Below, piece by piece: positions 5,549 to 6,292 of a DNA stretch of 6,292 nucleotides. Location: contig DIUK01000163.1 in NCBI GenBank assembly GCA_002422995.1, positions 1 through 6,292 on the forward strand, read 5' to 3'. The translations under genes were made by a program, and so were the position numbers. The notes under the pieces were generated by a model. It did no database searches. It was not told where the DNA came from and saw only the letters and a list, made by a program, of their open reading frames with translations. The DNA is from Rhodocyclaceae bacterium UBA6160. Its GTDB lineage: Bacteria; Pseudomonadota; Gammaproteobacteria; Burkholderiales; Rhodocyclaceae. Position 1 is the first letter of the stretch. Every line of letters begins with the position of its first letter.

Positions 5549-6292
5549 GTACAACAGTTTTCACGTCCGGGGTACGACGGGCATCGCGTCTGGTGCGTAT
5601 CGGAAAAGTCGGCGTTGGCGGGACGGCGCCAACTGCGTCACCGATTGTTATTCAGTCGATGACCAACACCGATACCGAGGACGTTTTTGCCACCGCCATG
5701 CAAATTGCGCAGTTGGCGCGAGCCGGTTCTGAATTGGTGCGGATCACTGTGAATACGCGCGAGGCAGCCGCAGCCGTACCGAAAATTCGCGAACGGCTGG
5801 CACAGTTGAATGTGGATGTGCCGCTCATTGGCGATTTCCATTTCAATGGCCACAAGCTGCTCACAGAATATCCGGCGTGCGCGGAAAGTCTGGCCAAGTT
5901 GCGGATCAATCCGGGCAATGTGGGCAAGGGCGCCAAGCGCGATGAGCAGTTTGCGCAGTTGATCGAGATTGCCTGCCGGTTTGATAAGCCGATTCGCATC
6001 GGCGTGAACTGGGGCAGTCTGGATCAGGAACTGCTGGCGCGCATCATGGACGAGAATGCGCAACGCGCCGAGCCTAAAAATGCCGTGGAGATCATGCGCG
6101 AGGCGATGGTGACTTCCGCGCTGGAGTCTGCCGCGCAAGCCGAGTCGTTGGGCTTGGCGGGGGATCGCATCATCTTGTCCTGCAAGGTCTCAGGCGTGCA
6201 GGACTTGATTGCGGTATATCGTGATCTGGCCCGCCGCTGCGATTATCCATTGCACCTCGGGCTCACTGAAGCGGGCATGGGCAGCAAGGGCA
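5545..6292 (+). CDS. ispG: 4-hydroxy-3-methylbut-2-en-1-yl diphosphate synthase (partial, cut by window end)
   Basis: IspG (GcpE) is the iron-sulphur enzyme of the MEP isoprenoid pathway that reductively turns the cyclic diphosphate MEcPP into HMBPP, the precursor step for IPP and DMAPP. The 249 codons present form most of the N-terminal TIM-barrel domain. Seen: a basic N-terminus, then QSMTNTDTEDV (37-47), LIGDFHFNG (94-102), RINPGNVG (120-127), RIGVNWGSL (151-159), MVTSALESA (188-196), LSCKVSGVQDLI (211-222) and LGLTEAG (238-244). The C-terminal domain carrying the three cluster-binding cysteines lies beyond the right edge, so its integrity cannot be judged. The ATG at 5545 overlaps the rodZ stop (ATGA) and has only a weak ribosome site, so coupling is likely. 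Its base composition is visibly more GC-rich than accA and tilS. The sequence reads as the betaproteobacterial form. Confidence 0.96.
   Translation, partial: MSTTVFTSGVRRASRLVRIGKVGVGGTAPTASPIVIQSMTNTDTEDVFATAMQIAQLARAGSELVRITVNTREAAAAVPKIRERLAQLNVDVPLIGDFHFNGHKLLTEYPACAESLAKLRINPGNVGKGAKRDEQFAQLIEIACRFDKPIRIGVNWGSLDQELLARIMDENAQRAEPKNAVEIMREAMVTSALESAAQAESLGLAGDRIILSCKVSGVQDLIAVYRDLARRCDYPLHLGLTEAGMGSKG

Noticed and set aside
5638..6138. 166-codon open frame on the minus strand
   Set aside because: It is antisense to the well-conserved ispG coding sequence. High GC in ispG removes stops on the opposite strand, and the translation shows no family features.
1..6292. Novel defence, mobile or biosynthetic system
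   Set aside because: All seven identified genes are conserved core genes on one strand with tight spacing. No transposase, integrase, repeat array, toxin-antitoxin pair or unknown gene cluster is visible.

Overview
The window is a compact, single-strand (+) stretch of housekeeping genes from a proteobacterium, most likely a betaproteobacterium. The AccA, Ndk (C-terminus ending in a YFFPAM-type motif), RlmN and IspG proteins read like the betaproteobacterial versions. The gene order ndk-rlmN-pilW-rodZ-ispG is a familiar beta/gammaproteobacterial arrangement. A Nitrosomonadales-like member with moderate GC is my guess from general resemblance only, not a proven assignment.

Layout: bases 1-80 hold what may be the last codons of an unidentified upstream gene, whose stop overlaps the accA start. 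Next come accA (acetyl-CoA carboxylase carboxyltransferase alpha) and tilS (tRNA-Ile lysidine synthase), overlapping by 29 bases. The TilS is short and ends where the C-terminal domain would normally begin. Bases 2025-2142 are the only real intergenic gap. They are AT-rich, contain a (TA)5T run, and probably hold the ndk promoter. After the gap, ndk, rlmN, pilW, a rodZ-like gene and ispG follow with a 6-base gap and then three consecutive 4-base ATGA stop/start overlaps. This looks like one transcript with translational coupling. ispG runs off the right edge after 249 codons.

Functionally the genes cover fatty-acid precursor supply (accA), tRNA and rRNA modification for decoding accuracy (tilS, rlmN), nucleotide pools (ndk), type IV pilus secretin assembly (pilW), cell shape (rodZ) and isoprenoid synthesis (ispG, which feeds undecaprenyl and quinone carriers). 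The co-location is a conserved growth-related cluster rather than one pathway.

I found no mobile element, CRISPR array, RNA gene, phage gene or defence gene, and nothing that looks like an undescribed system. The points most worth checking are the domain-truncated TilS next to the tilS-ndk junction, the change in base composition along the window, and the unidentified fragment at the left edge.
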